DNA of 64,000 bases from Chryseobacterium gambrini (GCF_900156825.1 NZ_FTOV01000002.1:372001-436000); one strand, 5' to 3'. Shown: positions 8,749 through 17,293, counted from the first letter of the stretch. Made by a program: numbers and translations. The notes: generated by a model from the sequence alone, not told the origin.

Positions 8749-10080
8749 ATGAATCATAAACCCGTTGAAGGTTTTTCCAAATTAACAAAACAGGGGAAAA
8801 TCGACTGGCTCGTAAACGAGTATCTTGAAGGAAACGAAGAATATCAAAATATATTAAACCAATACTGGAACGAAAATGCTGATTTGCAGAAGCTTCACGA
8901 CGAATTTTCTGAAAATACCATTTCCAATTTCTATATGCCTTACGGAATTGCTCCGAATTTTCTCATCGACGGAAAACTGTTTGCGCTTCCGATGGCAGTG
9001 GAAGAAAGTTCTGTAGTGGCAGCAGCTTCCAAGGCAGCAAAATTCTGGATCGATAAAGGTGGTTTTAAAACAACGATCATCAACAACGAAAAACTAGGGC
9101 ATACCCACTTTATTTTTAATGTTGAATCTCATAAGCTGCTTCATTTTTTTAATTTTAAACTGAAGAAAAAATTACTGGAAGCTACTGAAGATATCACAGC
9201 GAATATGAGAAAGCGCGGTGGTGGAATTTTAGACATCAAATTGGTTGATAAAACATCTGAAATGCCGAATTATTATCAATTGAAAGCAAGTTTCGACACC
9301 GTAGATTCGATGGGGGCCAACTTTATCAATTCCTGTCTGGAACAGTTCGGAAAAACATTGAAGCAGGAAGTGGCTACAAGTGAAGATTTTTCTCAGGAAG
9401 AAAAGAATTCTTTACAGATCGTAATGAATATTCTGTCCAATTTTACTCCGGATTGTATCGTAAGAGCTGAGGTTTCCTGCAAAATCGAAGATCTGAAAGA
9501 CGACAGTGGAATTTCCAATGAAGAATTTGCATGGAAATTCAAACAGGCGGTAACGATTGCTGAAATTGAGCCTTTCCGTGCGACCACTCACAATAAAGGA
9601 ATTATGAATGGAGTAGATGCGGTTGTAATTGCAACAGGAAACGATTTCCGTGCAACAGAAGCCTGTGCTCATGCCTACGCAGCGAGAAACGGAAGATATT
9701 CTTCTCTGACCCACTGTACAACAGACAACGGTATTTTCAGATTCTGGATCGATCTTCCGATTTCGGTAGGGGTTGTTGGCGGTTTAACGAATCTTCATCC
9801 GTTGGTAAAATTCTCTTTAGCACTTCTCGGAAAACCTTCTGCTCAGGAACTTATGAGTATTTTGGCGGTTTCAGGATTAGCTCAGAATTTTGGAGCATTA
9901 CGTTCTTTGGTGACAACCGGAATTCAGAAAGGGCATATGAAAATGCATCTTTTCAATATTCTGAATCAGTTTAACGCAACCGAGGAAGAAAAACAGCATT
10001 TCGTAACTTATTTTAAAGATAAAACGGTGACACATCATGAAGTAATTAATGAGTTTAATAGATTAAGAGATAAAAACTAA
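8749..10080 (+). CDS. mvaA: Hydroxymethylglutaryl-CoA reductase, class II
   Basis: Reduces HMG-CoA to mevalonate (or the reverse in degradative members). In flavobacteria, which use the mevalonate route to isoprenoids, the biosynthetic direction is expected. 443 residues, class II length. The catalytic Glu is in ALPMAVEESSVVAAASKAA (about residue 85-86). The Lys is in TTHNKGIMNGVDAV, the Asp in VIATGNDFRATEACAHAYAA, and the His in GIQKGHMKMH. GGLTNLHPLVKF contains the substrate/cofactor loop. There is no membrane domain, as expected for class II. A secreted-protein gene follows after 4 bp, suggesting cotranscription. Confidence 0.95.
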   Translation: MNHKPVEGFSKLTKQGKIDWLVNEYLEGNEEYQNILNQYWNENADLQKLHDEFSENTISNFYMPYGIAPNFLIDGKLFALPMAVEESSVVAAASKAAKFWIDKGGFKTTIINNEKLGHTHFIFNVESHKLLHFFNFKLKKKLLEATEDITANMRKRGGGILDIKLVDKTSEMPNYYQLKASFDTVDSMGANFINSCLEQFGKTLKQEVATSEDFSQEEKNSLQIVMNILSNFTPDCIVRAEVSCKIEDLKDDSGISNEEFAWKFKQAVTIAEIEPFRATTHNKGIMNGVDAVVIATGNDFRATEACAHAYAARNGRYSSLTHCTTDNGIFRFWIDLPISVGVVGGLTNLHPLVKFSLALLGKPSAQELMSILAVSGLAQNFGALRSLVTTGIQKGHMKMHLFNILNQFNATEEEKQHFVTYFKDKTVTHHEVINEFNRLRDKN

Positions 10081-10084
10081 TATA

Positions 10085-10747
10085 ATGAAATTTAAAAAAT
10101 ACCTGATTGCTTTTGCAACAATTATTTCTGTAACATCATTCGCTCAAAATACAAGGTCTACTTTACAAAAAACAGTCAATAAAATATATACTGACATACG
10201 AGATGAATGTGGTAAAGATTTAGATTTACTGAATGTAAAATATGAAGCAATCGAAAAAAAATCTCCAGAAAGAAAGCTGTCACAAGCTGATATAAACGAG
10301 TATTCTAAGCAATTTGATGCATTAAAAATTTCATATAATCAATGTGTAACTAAAAATCAATCCATAAAAATTGAAAAGCTAAAAGCTTTATTGGCAAAGG
10401 TTGAAGAAGAAAATAAAAAAGAATATATCCCATCAAAAAATATACTTCAATCTACTCTGCAACCTTTTTCTCAAGATATCATTCGCAAAAAAATGGTCAA
10501 TATGCTTGCAGGACATGATCTTTTTGAAGGTCTTGATGTCAATTTACAACTTAGGCTTAGTTTTGTTTTGGATATAGATGGTTTGATGAAAGAAGTTAAG
10601 ATCACGGGAACAGATAATGAGGAGATTATACTGTTTACAACTTTGAGTTTTTATTCGATTACAGAGGTTTTTCAACCTAAGTTATCAGATGGAAAGCCTG
10701 TACGATCACCATACACTATGCCCTTAACTTTTATGGCAACAGAATAA
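10085..10747 (+). CDS. Secreted protein with TonB-C-terminal-like end
   Basis: 220 residues with a Sec signal peptide (about 1-20, cleavage near SFAQ). The middle is a charged helical or coiled-coil region with two cysteines (DECGKDL and YNQCVTK). The C-terminal 70 residues (LQLRLSFVLDIDGLMKEVKI, then SFYSITEVFQPKLSDGKPV) resemble the TonB C-terminal fold commonly found in periplasmic flavobacterial proteins: a strand with a 'DGxxxxVxIxxS'-like pattern, a helix, and a proline-rich P-x-x-F-like close. It starts 4 bp after the HMG-CoA reductase stop. No function is assigned; the periplasmic location is inferred. Confidence 0.7.
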   Translation: MKFKKYLIAFATIISVTSFAQNTRSTLQKTVNKIYTDIRDECGKDLDLLNVKYEAIEKKSPERKLSQADINEYSKQFDALKISYNQCVTKNQSIKIEKLKALLAKVEEENKKEYIPSKNILQSTLQPFSQDIIRKKMVNMLAGHDLFEGLDVNLQLRLSFVLDIDGLMKEVKITGTDNEEIILFTTLSFYSITEVFQPKLSDGKPVRSPYTMPLTFMATE

Positions 10748-10774
10748 ATTTAGCAAATATTAAAGCATTATAAA

Positions 10775-11161
10775 ATGAAAACAATCACTTTAGTCTTCGG
10801 AGCTGTCTACGGAATGTTATCTGTAATTTTAGGCGCTTTCGGAGCACACGCTTTAAAGAAAATATTATCTGTGGAAAGACTGGAAAGTTTTGAAACAGGC
10901 GTGAGATATCAAATGTATGCTGCATTTTTTCTATTAATTGCAGGTTACATTTTAAAATTTGAAACCAAAACCGAAAACTGGATTTCTTGGTTGATGATTT
11001 TCGGAACAATGATTTTTTCTTTCAGTATTTACGGATTGAGTATGCAGGATTATTTCGGGATGAATCTGAAATTTCTCGGACCGATCACTCCGCTTGGAGG
11101 ATTACTGATGATTCTGAGCTGGACGTTGCTGATCTTTTACTTCGTGAAGATGAAAGTTTAA
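10775..11161 (+). CDS. DUF423 family inner-membrane protein
   Basis: 128 residues with four predicted membrane helices. The N-terminal signature LGAFGAHALKKIL and the segment FETGVRYQMYAAFFLLIAGY are diagnostic of the DUF423 family (YgdD-like). The C-terminus PITPLGGLLMILSWTLLIFY matches the usual conserved GG-G-x-x-x-I-x-x-W ending. The function of the family is unknown. It lies 27 bp after the preceding secreted-protein gene and is the last plus-strand gene before a convergent operon. Confidence 0.92.
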   Translation: MKTITLVFGAVYGMLSVILGAFGAHALKKILSVERLESFETGVRYQMYAAFFLLIAGYILKFETKTENWISWLMIFGTMIFSFSIYGLSMQDYFGMNLKFLGPITPLGGLLMILSWTLLIFYFVKMKV

Positions 11162-11487
11162 AAATAAAGAAACTTCAGTTTGGGATAAAATGTAATGAAT
11201 CGCAAGGTTAGACAAGGGGTTTAATTCTTCATTTTTCAGATATTTAAGTTAAACGAAGGCGTAAAACTTATCAAAGAAATACAAAACTTTGTATTTCATT
11301 ACTAAACGAAGTGCCTTTGTTTTTGTTAAAATAATTCCAAAAAATGAAATTTCTTTGTATTCATTTGCGGCAAATTAATAAACACAATCAATCAAAAACA
11401 TAGAAATCATTTTATCTTAAAAATAAATTAAAAAAGGAATTCTGACCACAGAATTCCTTTTTTTTACCTCTTTTATTACCTCTTTTA
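11162..11487. other. Intergenic region with decayed repeat and terminator
   Basis: 326 bp between convergent genes. A short inverted repeat AAATACAAA / TTTGTATTT lies near 11277-11296. Its surroundings (AACGAAGGCG, then AACGAAGTGCCTTTG) resemble degenerate flavobacterial intergenic repeat words. The region ends in a strong bidirectional terminator (11431-11465, listed separately). No coding region is seen. Confidence 0.4.
11431..11465. terminator. Bidirectional intrinsic terminator
   Basis: The stem AAAAAGGAATTC / GAATTCCTTTTT with loop TGACCACA has T-runs on both strands. It lies 23 bp beyond the stop of the minus-strand tolC-like gene and also serves plus-strand transcripts from the DUF423 side. 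Confidence 0.9.
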
Positions 11488-12900
11488 CTACCTCAAAAAA
11501 TTTTCATTCAGCCATTTCAGCTTATTGTAGCTTTTCAGGAATTTAGCTTTCAGTTCAATGTTTTTTTCTCTCGCATCCAATAATTTATTTTCTCTGGAAT
11601 TGATCAGGAACAAAGAACTTTCCCCATTGCTGAATCTCGTTTCTTCCGCATTCAGAAGCCTTTGATAATTATTCAGATTCTTGGTAGAAATATCAATCTG
11701 GGTGAAATAATTATTCACTTCATTTTTATAGGTTTCAATTTTCGTACTCAGTTCACGGGTTTTAAGCTGAGAATCCTGCTGGTTTTGAGAAATCTTCAGC
11801 TTAGCAATTTCATAATCTGCTCTTGCCTGTCTTTGAAATATGGGAATCTCCAGTTTCAGTCCGTATTGAAAGTTGTTATCAAACAAAGGCAGAAAATCGG
11901 CACGGTAATTTTCTTTATTGAAAAAATTATACGTAAAATCCAGTTTCGGAAGGAAGCTTTGCCACTTCAGTCTTTTTTCACTTTCGAGGATATTCTGCTT
12001 CTGAAAATAATATTCCAGCGAAGCGTGATTCTGTAGCTGTTTCGATTCTAAATTCTGCACCAGAAATTCATAATCGGTGTATCCGGAATGCTCGTCAAGA
12101 TTCGAAGACGGGAAAATAAGCTTTGAAATTTCATAAAACTCCTGATTTTCTTTCCAGAGATACATCTGAAGTTCCTGCGTACTTTTCACAAAACTTAAAT
12201 AAGCGTCTCTTTCCTGAAGCTCAAAACTCTGCAATTGCGATGAGGCTTCTACTGTATCAATTGCCGGTCTTTCCCCGAATTCATACGTTTTTTTGGTAAG
12301 ATTAAGCCTTTTTCGGTTAATTGCTACCGCAGATTTCTGCAATTTGTAGATTTCATAGTTTTTCACCCATTCCCAATACGTATTTTCAGCATCCAGAAGA
12401 AGTTCGTTGGTAAGAACAGTCTGTTCGGCTTCCGTCATTTTCAATCCGAATTTTGCCTGATCCAGCATTGCTCGTCTTTTATCATACAGAAGATTTTTTG
12501 CCAAAGGAATTGTAATTCCAAACTGATATAATCCTCCTTTTGTTTCGCTGCTGTTCAGTTTTTCGCCATCCAGATAATTGTAGCTTCCGGTAATATCGAT
12601 TCCGTACCAGGTTGGAATGCCGAGTTCTACATTTCGCTGTTCGTAATATTTTGTTCCGTCAATATTTTTCTCACCCAGTTTTCCTGCGATTACCGGATCA
12701 AAATTCCCTCTCGCTTTGGTAATTTCAGCATTGGCAATTTTATTCTGAAGCTGATATTTAAAAGCTAAAGGATGATAATTTTTTACAATATTCAGAAATT
12801 CCTGATGCGAAAGTTTCAGCGAATCCTGCGCAAAAGAAAACTGAACACATAGCAGAATGAGAAATGTGGTAAATGTTTTTTTAGCATAATCAACATTCAT
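11488..12900 (-). CDS. TolC-family outer-membrane efflux protein
   Basis: An outer-membrane channel for tripartite export. 470 residues from the ATG at 12900: MNVDYAKKTFTTFLILLCVQ is a signal peptide with cleavage near SFAQ. A longer open frame reaches 13134, but its extra 78 codons run through a GC-rich intergenic repeat, so I reject that start. Two long helical repeats typical of TolC are visible (LLDAENTYWEWVKNYEIYKL and LKTRELSTKIETYKNEVNNY). It follows TetR, ABC and HlyD genes on the same strand but is separated from hlyD by 558 bp of repeats, so it may be transcribed separately. Periplasmic and outer-membrane location is inferred. Confidence 0.88.
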   Translation of the reverse strand: MNVDYAKKTFTTFLILLCVQFSFAQDSLKLSHQEFLNIVKNYHPLAFKYQLQNKIANAEITKARGNFDPVIAGKLGEKNIDGTKYYEQRNVELGIPTWYGIDITGSYNYLDGEKLNSSETKGGLYQFGITIPLAKNLLYDKRRAMLDQAKFGLKMTEAEQTVLTNELLLDAENTYWEWVKNYEIYKLQKSAVAINRKRLNLTKKTYEFGERPAIDTVEASSQLQSFELQERDAYLSFVKSTQELQMYLWKENQEFYEISKLIFPSSNLDEHSGYTDYEFLVQNLESKQLQNHASLEYYFQKQNILESEKRLKWQSFLPKLDFTYNFFNKENYRADFLPLFDNNFQYGLKLEIPIFQRQARADYEIAKLKISQNQQDSQLKTRELSTKIETYKNEVNNYFTQIDISTKNLNNYQRLLNAEETRFSNGESSLFLINSRENKLLDAREKNIELKAKFLKSYNKLKWLNENFLR

Positions 12901-12904
12901 ATTT

Positions 12905-13020
12905 CTATTTATTTGGGCAGCTATTCCGCCCTCCGTTCCCGCTTTTTGCTCGTCGTTCCTCCTCACAAAAGAGCTCCACTCAGGTCGGGCTGCACCAGTA
13001 TAGTGGAAAAAATACTCAAA
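12905..13020. repeat. GC-rich intergenic repeat upstream of tolC-like gene
   Basis: This segment is markedly richer in G+C than its flanks, with words such as GGCGGAATAGCTGCC, GGAACGGAGGGCGG, AACGACGAGC, GGAGCTCTTTTGTGAGGAGG and GGTGCAGCCCGACC (in the minus-strand sense). Its composition and its position immediately before a start codon are those of a dispersed repeat. I recall similar sequences scattered through Chryseobacterium and Flavobacterium genomes. It creates an artificial N-terminal extension to the tolC-like reading frame. Confidence 0.5.
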
Positions 13021-13101
13021 AATAAATTGTAAGTAATTCATAAACAAAGTTTTATTATGAGTTTGCGTTTTTTTTAATTTTATTTTTAATAAGAAAGGCT
13101 T

Positions 13102-13194
13102 TCCTTCGCCAGGCTCAGGATAAACTAAGCTCATCCTGACGGTATTTAAATTAAATCAGTTAGTATCAGAAATGTCATCCTGAGCTTGTCGAAG
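13102..13194. repeat. Inverted repeat of CTTCG..AGGCTCAGGAT type
   Basis: The left arm CCTTCGCCAGGCTCAGGAT begins at 13102. The right arm ATCCTGAGCTTGTCGAAGG (about 13178-13196) is its near-complement, with a further TCATCCTGA copy near 13131. The words TCATCCTGAGCTTGTCGAAGGA are a very common flavobacterial intergenic repeat. It could form a long hairpin in RNA between hlyD and tolC. Confidence 0.55.
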
Positions 13195-13224
13195 GATCTA
13201 TGAACTAAACTTCCTCTACTGTTA

Positions 13225-13416
13225 GAGTTTATACAAATTAGTAAAATTTGAAATTATCAATAGGATTGGGCTTTAGCCCATTCACAAATAAAACGATTTA
13301 GTTGGCTTTAGCTAAAGCCTATTTTAAATTTCGGCTAAAGCCTGTGTAAAACGCCTCTGTTGATATCGGGCTAAAGCCCCACGCTATTGATAAAAAATAA
13401 TAACTTGTATAAACTC
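13225..13416. repeat. 192-bp nested inverted-repeat (MITE/REP-like) element
   Basis: Outer arms GAGTTTATACAA (13225-13236) and TTGTATAAACTC (13405-13416) are perfect 12-bp complements. Inner arms TTATCAATAG (13254-13263) and CTATTGATAA (13384-13393) are perfect 10-bp complements. Between them are GGGCTTTAGCCC-type and GGCTTTAGCTAAAGCC palindromes and a GGGCTAAAGCCCC copy. The whole could fold into one long cruciform or hairpin. It lies between hlyD and tolC, which belong to one export system. A related partial copy is at 34779-34844. Confidence 0.7.
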
Positions 13417-13458
13417 CATTTATTGATTTCTGAATATTGCCTGTAACGATAAGTCAGA

Positions 13459-14775
13459 TTATTTTTTAGACTTTTCATCTTTTGCAGATTTTTCGGTTTT
13501 TACTTCATAATAATCCGGCGGGAATCCGTTGATGTTTCGCCATAATTCGTACCAGATCGGAACGTCATTAAGAATCGCAATTCCCTGAACTCCGGTTCCC
13601 ATTTTGATTTTCGGAGGCCATTGTTTTTCATTTTTATCCTGAATTACCAAGGCTTTGAACATTCCGTTTGCGCTGATGTTGTTTTCTACCGCAATTACCT
13701 TTCCTGCAAAAGTTCCGTAGCTGGAGTTCGGCCAACCTGAAAAGACAATTGCCGGAAAACCATCGAAAATACACATCACGCGCTGTCCTTCTTTTACCAG
13801 AGGCAAATCGACGGGTTTAATGTAAATTTCAACAGCATAATCTACTTTTTCAGGAACAATAATTCCGATGCTTTCACCGTCTTTCAGTATTTCCCCGATT
13901 CCGGCTTTGTTGATCTGCACAACCTGTCCGTCCTGAGAAGCGATCACGAAATACAAACCCTGTCTAGCTTTGTAATTGGCAACCTGATTTTCGAGTTTTG
14001 CAATATCGCCGTCACTTCCTTCAATTTGTCCCATACTCTGGAAACGGTCACCTTCCGTTTTGCTAAGCTTTTCATTGTAATCCTGAATGGTAGCGTTTTG
14101 TTCGATGCTTACATTCACGATTTCCTGTCGGGTTTGCGCCAGTTTATTTTCAGTTGCCGTTTTTTTGGCTAAAGCATTCTGATAAGAGACACTTCTCTGC
14201 TGAAATTGGGTAAGCGAAACCAAACCTTCATCGTACATTTTCTTCTGTCTTTCGTACTGGTCGGAAGTCATTCTCAGCTCGTTTTTTGCAGCTTCCAGTT
14301 CGGCTTCTTCTCCTGCCAGTTTATTGTTGAGCTGGCTGATTTTTACTTTAAGCTGATTTAGTTTTAAATCTCTTGCGGAATTTAAAGCCTGAATCTGACT
14401 GTTTGTAGTTCCAACTTTGGCTTCGTAATAATCTCTAACGCCTTTTTTGGCTTCTACCTGCATTTCGGTTCTTTTCACCAAAAGCGGATCCAGATAATCT
14501 TCTTTTACTTCGGAAAGCTGAAGAAGCGTATCGCCTTTTTTTACATAATCACCGTTTTTCACATACCATTTGATGATTCTTCCGGGAATTGGAGAATTGA
14601 GTTGTTGCGGACGCTGTTCCTGATAAAGCGTACTCACATTTCCCATTACCTTGATATTCTGTGTCCACGGCAAAAATAAAGTGATAATTCCGCCAATAAG
14701 GATGAAAAGAAACCATCTTTTAACCCTTGATTTTTTGTGGATGTGGTATATTTTATTGACTGACTGCAGTTCCAT
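13459..14775 (-). CDS. HlyD-family membrane fusion protein
   Basis: Periplasmic adaptor linking an inner-membrane ABC exporter to a TolC channel. 438 residues: a cytoplasmic lead (1-18), one transmembrane helix (about 20-40), and a biotinyl-lipoyl half-motif with NSPIPGRIIKWYVKNGDYVK. A long coiled-coil hairpin follows (about 105-265; LNNKLAGEEAELEAAKNELR). A beta-barrel domain follows with the second lipoyl half (VIASQDGQVVQINKAGIGEI). The C-terminus is lysine-rich. It lies 5 bp downstream of the ABC gene on the same strand, so cotranscription is nearly certain. Confidence 0.93.
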   Translation of the reverse strand: MELQSVNKIYHIHKKSRVKRWFLFILIGGIITLFLPWTQNIKVMGNVSTLYQEQRPQQLNSPIPGRIIKWYVKNGDYVKKGDTLLQLSEVKEDYLDPLLVKRTEMQVEAKKGVRDYYEAKVGTTNSQIQALNSARDLKLNQLKVKISQLNNKLAGEEAELEAAKNELRMTSDQYERQKKMYDEGLVSLTQFQQRSVSYQNALAKKTATENKLAQTRQEIVNVSIEQNATIQDYNEKLSKTEGDRFQSMGQIEGSDGDIAKLENQVANYKARQGLYFVIASQDGQVVQINKAGIGEILKDGESIGIIVPEKVDYAVEIYIKPVDLPLVKEGQRVMCIFDGFPAIVFSGWPNSSYGTFAGKVIAVENNISANGMFKALVIQDKNEKQWPPKIKMGTGVQGIAILNDVPIWYELWRNINGFPPDYYEVKTEKSAKDEKSKK

Positions 14776-14780
14776 CTCTT

Positions 14781-16454
14781 TTAGTTTTTGTTAAATAATT
14801 TTTTCACATTTCCGTCTTCTACCTGAAGATGCTGATCAGCTTCCAAAATAAGATTTTTGTCTTCTGAAACAATAATAATGGTGGTTTTAGCTTTTAGTTT
14901 TAAAAGATATTCCATCATTTTTGCTTTAAATTCATCATTCATTCCGTCTAACGGATCTTCAAGGATCAATAATCTTCTTTCCCCTACCAAAGCTCTCAGG
15001 AGAAGGATTTTCTTTTTGGAGCTGAACGAAATTTCAGTGTCGGTCTCGCTGATGTTCGTAAAGAATCCGTTGCTGAACTGGCTGGAGAAATCTTCGATGC
15101 CTATTTCTTCGGCAATTTCCAGAATCTGTTCTGCGGAGGTTTCATGCTGCCCGAGAATAATGTTTTCGTAAACCGTTCCTTTAATGATCGTCATATCTTC
15201 AAGATACATCCCGATCTGGCTTCTGAGCGATATTTTATCAATGTTTTTTAATGGAATTTTATCGAACAGGATACTTCCGGAAGTCGGATCATAAAATCCG
15301 GTCATCATATTCAGCAGTAAAGATTTTCCTGCGCCGAGCTGCCCTGAAATAATGGTTAAACTATTTTCCGGAATTTTAAAATTGATATTTTCCAGAATCC
15401 TGTGATGATCGTTGAATGCAAAATTTACGTCTTTAAATTCAACTTCAAAACCGTCATTATTCTGATCGAAAGTAATTTCCCCGAATTTTTCTTCCTGAAG
15501 CGTGGTTACTTTATTCAGTTTTGCCAAAGCTGCAATAACGTCGTAATAGCTTTCCAGACTGATGATGAGTTTTTCCACGGCCGCCATAATGCTCAGAACA
15601 ACGATTTCCGTAGCGATAAATGCTCCGATGTTAAGTTGTTGATTCACTAAAAGATAGGTTCCGATCACAAGCATCACCAAAGTAATGATGACTTTAAATG
15701 CGATAATGGTTTTGTACTGGAAAACCAGAACACGGAAATGAGAAGTTCGGTCGTCAAGGTATTTTACCACTCTTTCATCGGTTCCTGAAAGATGTGCTTC
15801 TGTTTTGGAATTCAGCTTAAATGTTTTAATGGAAGCCGCAATGTCTTCAATCCACGAAGCTACTTCGTATTTTTTGTCGCTTTCTTCAATGCTGGATTTA
15901 ATTCCGCTTTCCATGGTAAATCTGAAAATAATGATTACGCAGATCACCACCAAAGCTCCGAACACCAAAAACCACGGATGGTAAAAGGAAAGAAGAAGGA
16001 TTCCGAATAAAATCTGGATGAGCGCAGTCGGAATTTCCAGTAAGATTTTAGAAATTCCTTTCTGGAGATTCTGGGTATCGAAAAAACGATTAACCAGTTC
16101 TGGAAGATAATATTTTCGTGTCGCTGAAAGATTCACTTTCGGAAGTTTTTCGGCAAAAGCAAGGGAAAATTCGACAAAAATTTTCTGCTGAATCTTTTCA
16201 ATGATCTGCATTACTTTCAGTCTGAAATAGCCGACAAGCCAGGTTCCCAGAACCACAAAAGCGATCAGAATATAAATAGAAGTTGCCATCGTAGCTCCCA
16301 TTACAAAACTGACGATAGACTGTATTCCCAACGGAACACTCAGCTGAACAAGACCATTCAGGATGGCGTAAAAATAAATGTTGGTGACATCTTTCTTTTC
16401 CTTCGTGACGTATTTGAAAAGATTGTAACCGTGCTGTTTAGGAGAAGTTTCCAT
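14781..16454 (-). CDS. ABC exporter (fused TMD-NBD) with degenerate ATPase motifs
   Basis: 557 residues, one half-transporter: six transmembrane helices (about 25-300) and a C-terminal ATPase (about 335-557). Walker A is intact (GQLGAGKS, 371-378). Other catalytic positions are altered. The Q-loop glutamine is Glu419 (IGMYLED). The LSGGQ signature reads FSSKK (477-481). Walker B ends ED instead of DE (LLILED, 495-500). The switch histidine is Glu531 (IVSEDKN). There is no peptidase C39 domain. The gene sits between tetR (10-bp gap) and hlyD (5-bp gap). It may bind ATP with little or unusual hydrolysis. The transported substrate is unknown. Confidence 0.9.
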   Translation of the reverse strand: METSPKQHGYNLFKYVTKEKKDVTNIYFYAILNGLVQLSVPLGIQSIVSFVMGATMATSIYILIAFVVLGTWLVGYFRLKVMQIIEKIQQKIFVEFSLAFAEKLPKVNLSATRKYYLPELVNRFFDTQNLQKGISKILLEIPTALIQILFGILLLSFYHPWFLVFGALVVICVIIIFRFTMESGIKSSIEESDKKYEVASWIEDIAASIKTFKLNSKTEAHLSGTDERVVKYLDDRTSHFRVLVFQYKTIIAFKVIITLVMLVIGTYLLVNQQLNIGAFIATEIVVLSIMAAVEKLIISLESYYDVIAALAKLNKVTTLQEEKFGEITFDQNNDGFEVEFKDVNFAFNDHHRILENINFKIPENSLTIISGQLGAGKSLLLNMMTGFYDPTSGSILFDKIPLKNIDKISLRSQIGMYLEDMTIIKGTVYENIILGQHETSAEQILEIAEEIGIEDFSSQFSNGFFTNISETDTEISFSSKKKILLLRALVGERRLLILEDPLDGMNDEFKAKMMEYLLKLKAKTTIIIVSEDKNLILEADQHLQVEDGNVKKLFNKN

Positions 16455-16464
16455 TTGAGTCTTA

Positions 16465-17142
16465 TTATTTTATAAGGTTGAAGGTGATAAAACGCAGATA
16501 ATCCAAAACATACTTTTTGTGATCTATTTTATTGATATGATTGTCGGTAAGTTTCGGAAGATGTTCGCTGAAAAACTGCTGATCGTGAGCGGTTTCCAGT
16601 AAAGTACTCGCAAATGATTTCGGATAAGGGAAATCTGTTTTTGCTTCTGCAATGATGTCTCCGATAAATGCGCAGAGACTTTTCAAAGGGCTGAAAACCA
16701 TTTCTTTATTAATCTCGTCCACTTCTTTTACAAGATAAGCTTTGCTGCTTTCTGCAATAACGATGTTGTGAAGTTTTGTAAGATCATAATCTTCTATTTT
16801 ATCATCGGTTTCATCATTATGCGTAATGATTTCGAGGATCTTTTCCATTTTTTGCTGAGGTTCTTTAATTTCCTGAAGCCTCAGTTTGGAAATGAATTCA
16901 ATGTAAGACCAGTACCAGTTGAGAATATAAGTAAGAAGTTTATGTTTTGAAGAAAAATACCGATAAACCGTTGCCTCTGTTGAGTTGATCTTTTGAGCTA
17001 ATTTTTTAAAAGTAAAACTTTCAAAACCGGTCTCGTAGATCAGTTCTATTGAATTTTTTACAATGGCACGTCCGATCTCGCTGTTTTCGGGATCTTTAAG
17101 ATAAAGGTGTTCGTTGACTTTAAATTTTACCTGAAATTCCAT
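16465..17142 (-). CDS. TetR-family transcriptional regulator
   Basis: 225 residues. The N-terminal helix-turn-helix (about 22-75) reads IGRAIVKNSIELIYETGFES and then INSTEATVYRYFSSKHKLL, the TetR signature with the recognition helix at TEATVYRYF. The C-terminal ligand-binding region is helical and unassigned. It is the first gene of the TetR / ABC / HlyD set, 10 bp before the ABC gene, so it probably represses its own operon. A perfect 15-bp palindrome (17210-17224) about 70 bp upstream is a candidate operator. Confidence 0.9.
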   Translation of the reverse strand: MEFQVKFKVNEHLYLKDPENSEIGRAIVKNSIELIYETGFESFTFKKLAQKINSTEATVYRYFSSKHKLLTYILNWYWSYIEFISKLRLQEIKEPQQKMEKILEIITHNDETDDKIEDYDLTKLHNIVIAESSKAYLVKEVDEINKEMVFSPLKSLCAFIGDIIAEAKTDFPYPKSFASTLLETAHDQQFFSEHLPKLTDNHINKIDHKKYVLDYLRFITFNLIK

Positions 17143-17209
17143 GATGTATTAAATAACTATATTTTTTGATAGCAAAATATATACCGAAAAATGTTTTATT
17201 ATTATTTAT

Positions 17210-17224
17210 AATAGTAATACTATT
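17210..17224. promoter_or_regulatory. Palindrome AATAGTAATACTATT, candidate TetR operator
   Basis: A perfect odd-centred palindrome (AATAGTA, A, TACTATT) lies in the divergent region between the tetR gene and the esterase gene. Its size and position suit a TetR-family operator. The AT-rich background means it could also arise by chance. Confidence 0.4.
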
Positions 17225-17285
17225 GTTTTGAATTTTCTATGAACAATGTTCCAATATAAAAAGACTGTTTTTTTAAGCTAAAAAT

Positions 17286-17293
17286 TATCTTTG
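17286..17293 (+). promoter_or_regulatory. -7 box TATCTTTG for the esterase gene
   Basis: Exact TAnnTTTG match ending 16 bp before the ATG at 17310. No TTG -33 element is visible at 17-21 bp. Confidence 0.55.

Noticed and set aside
12901..13134. Longer start for the tolC-like protein adding 78 residues
   Set aside because: The extension reads through a GC-rich intergenic repeat and places a signal peptide in the interior. The ATG at 12900 directly precedes a normal signal peptide.
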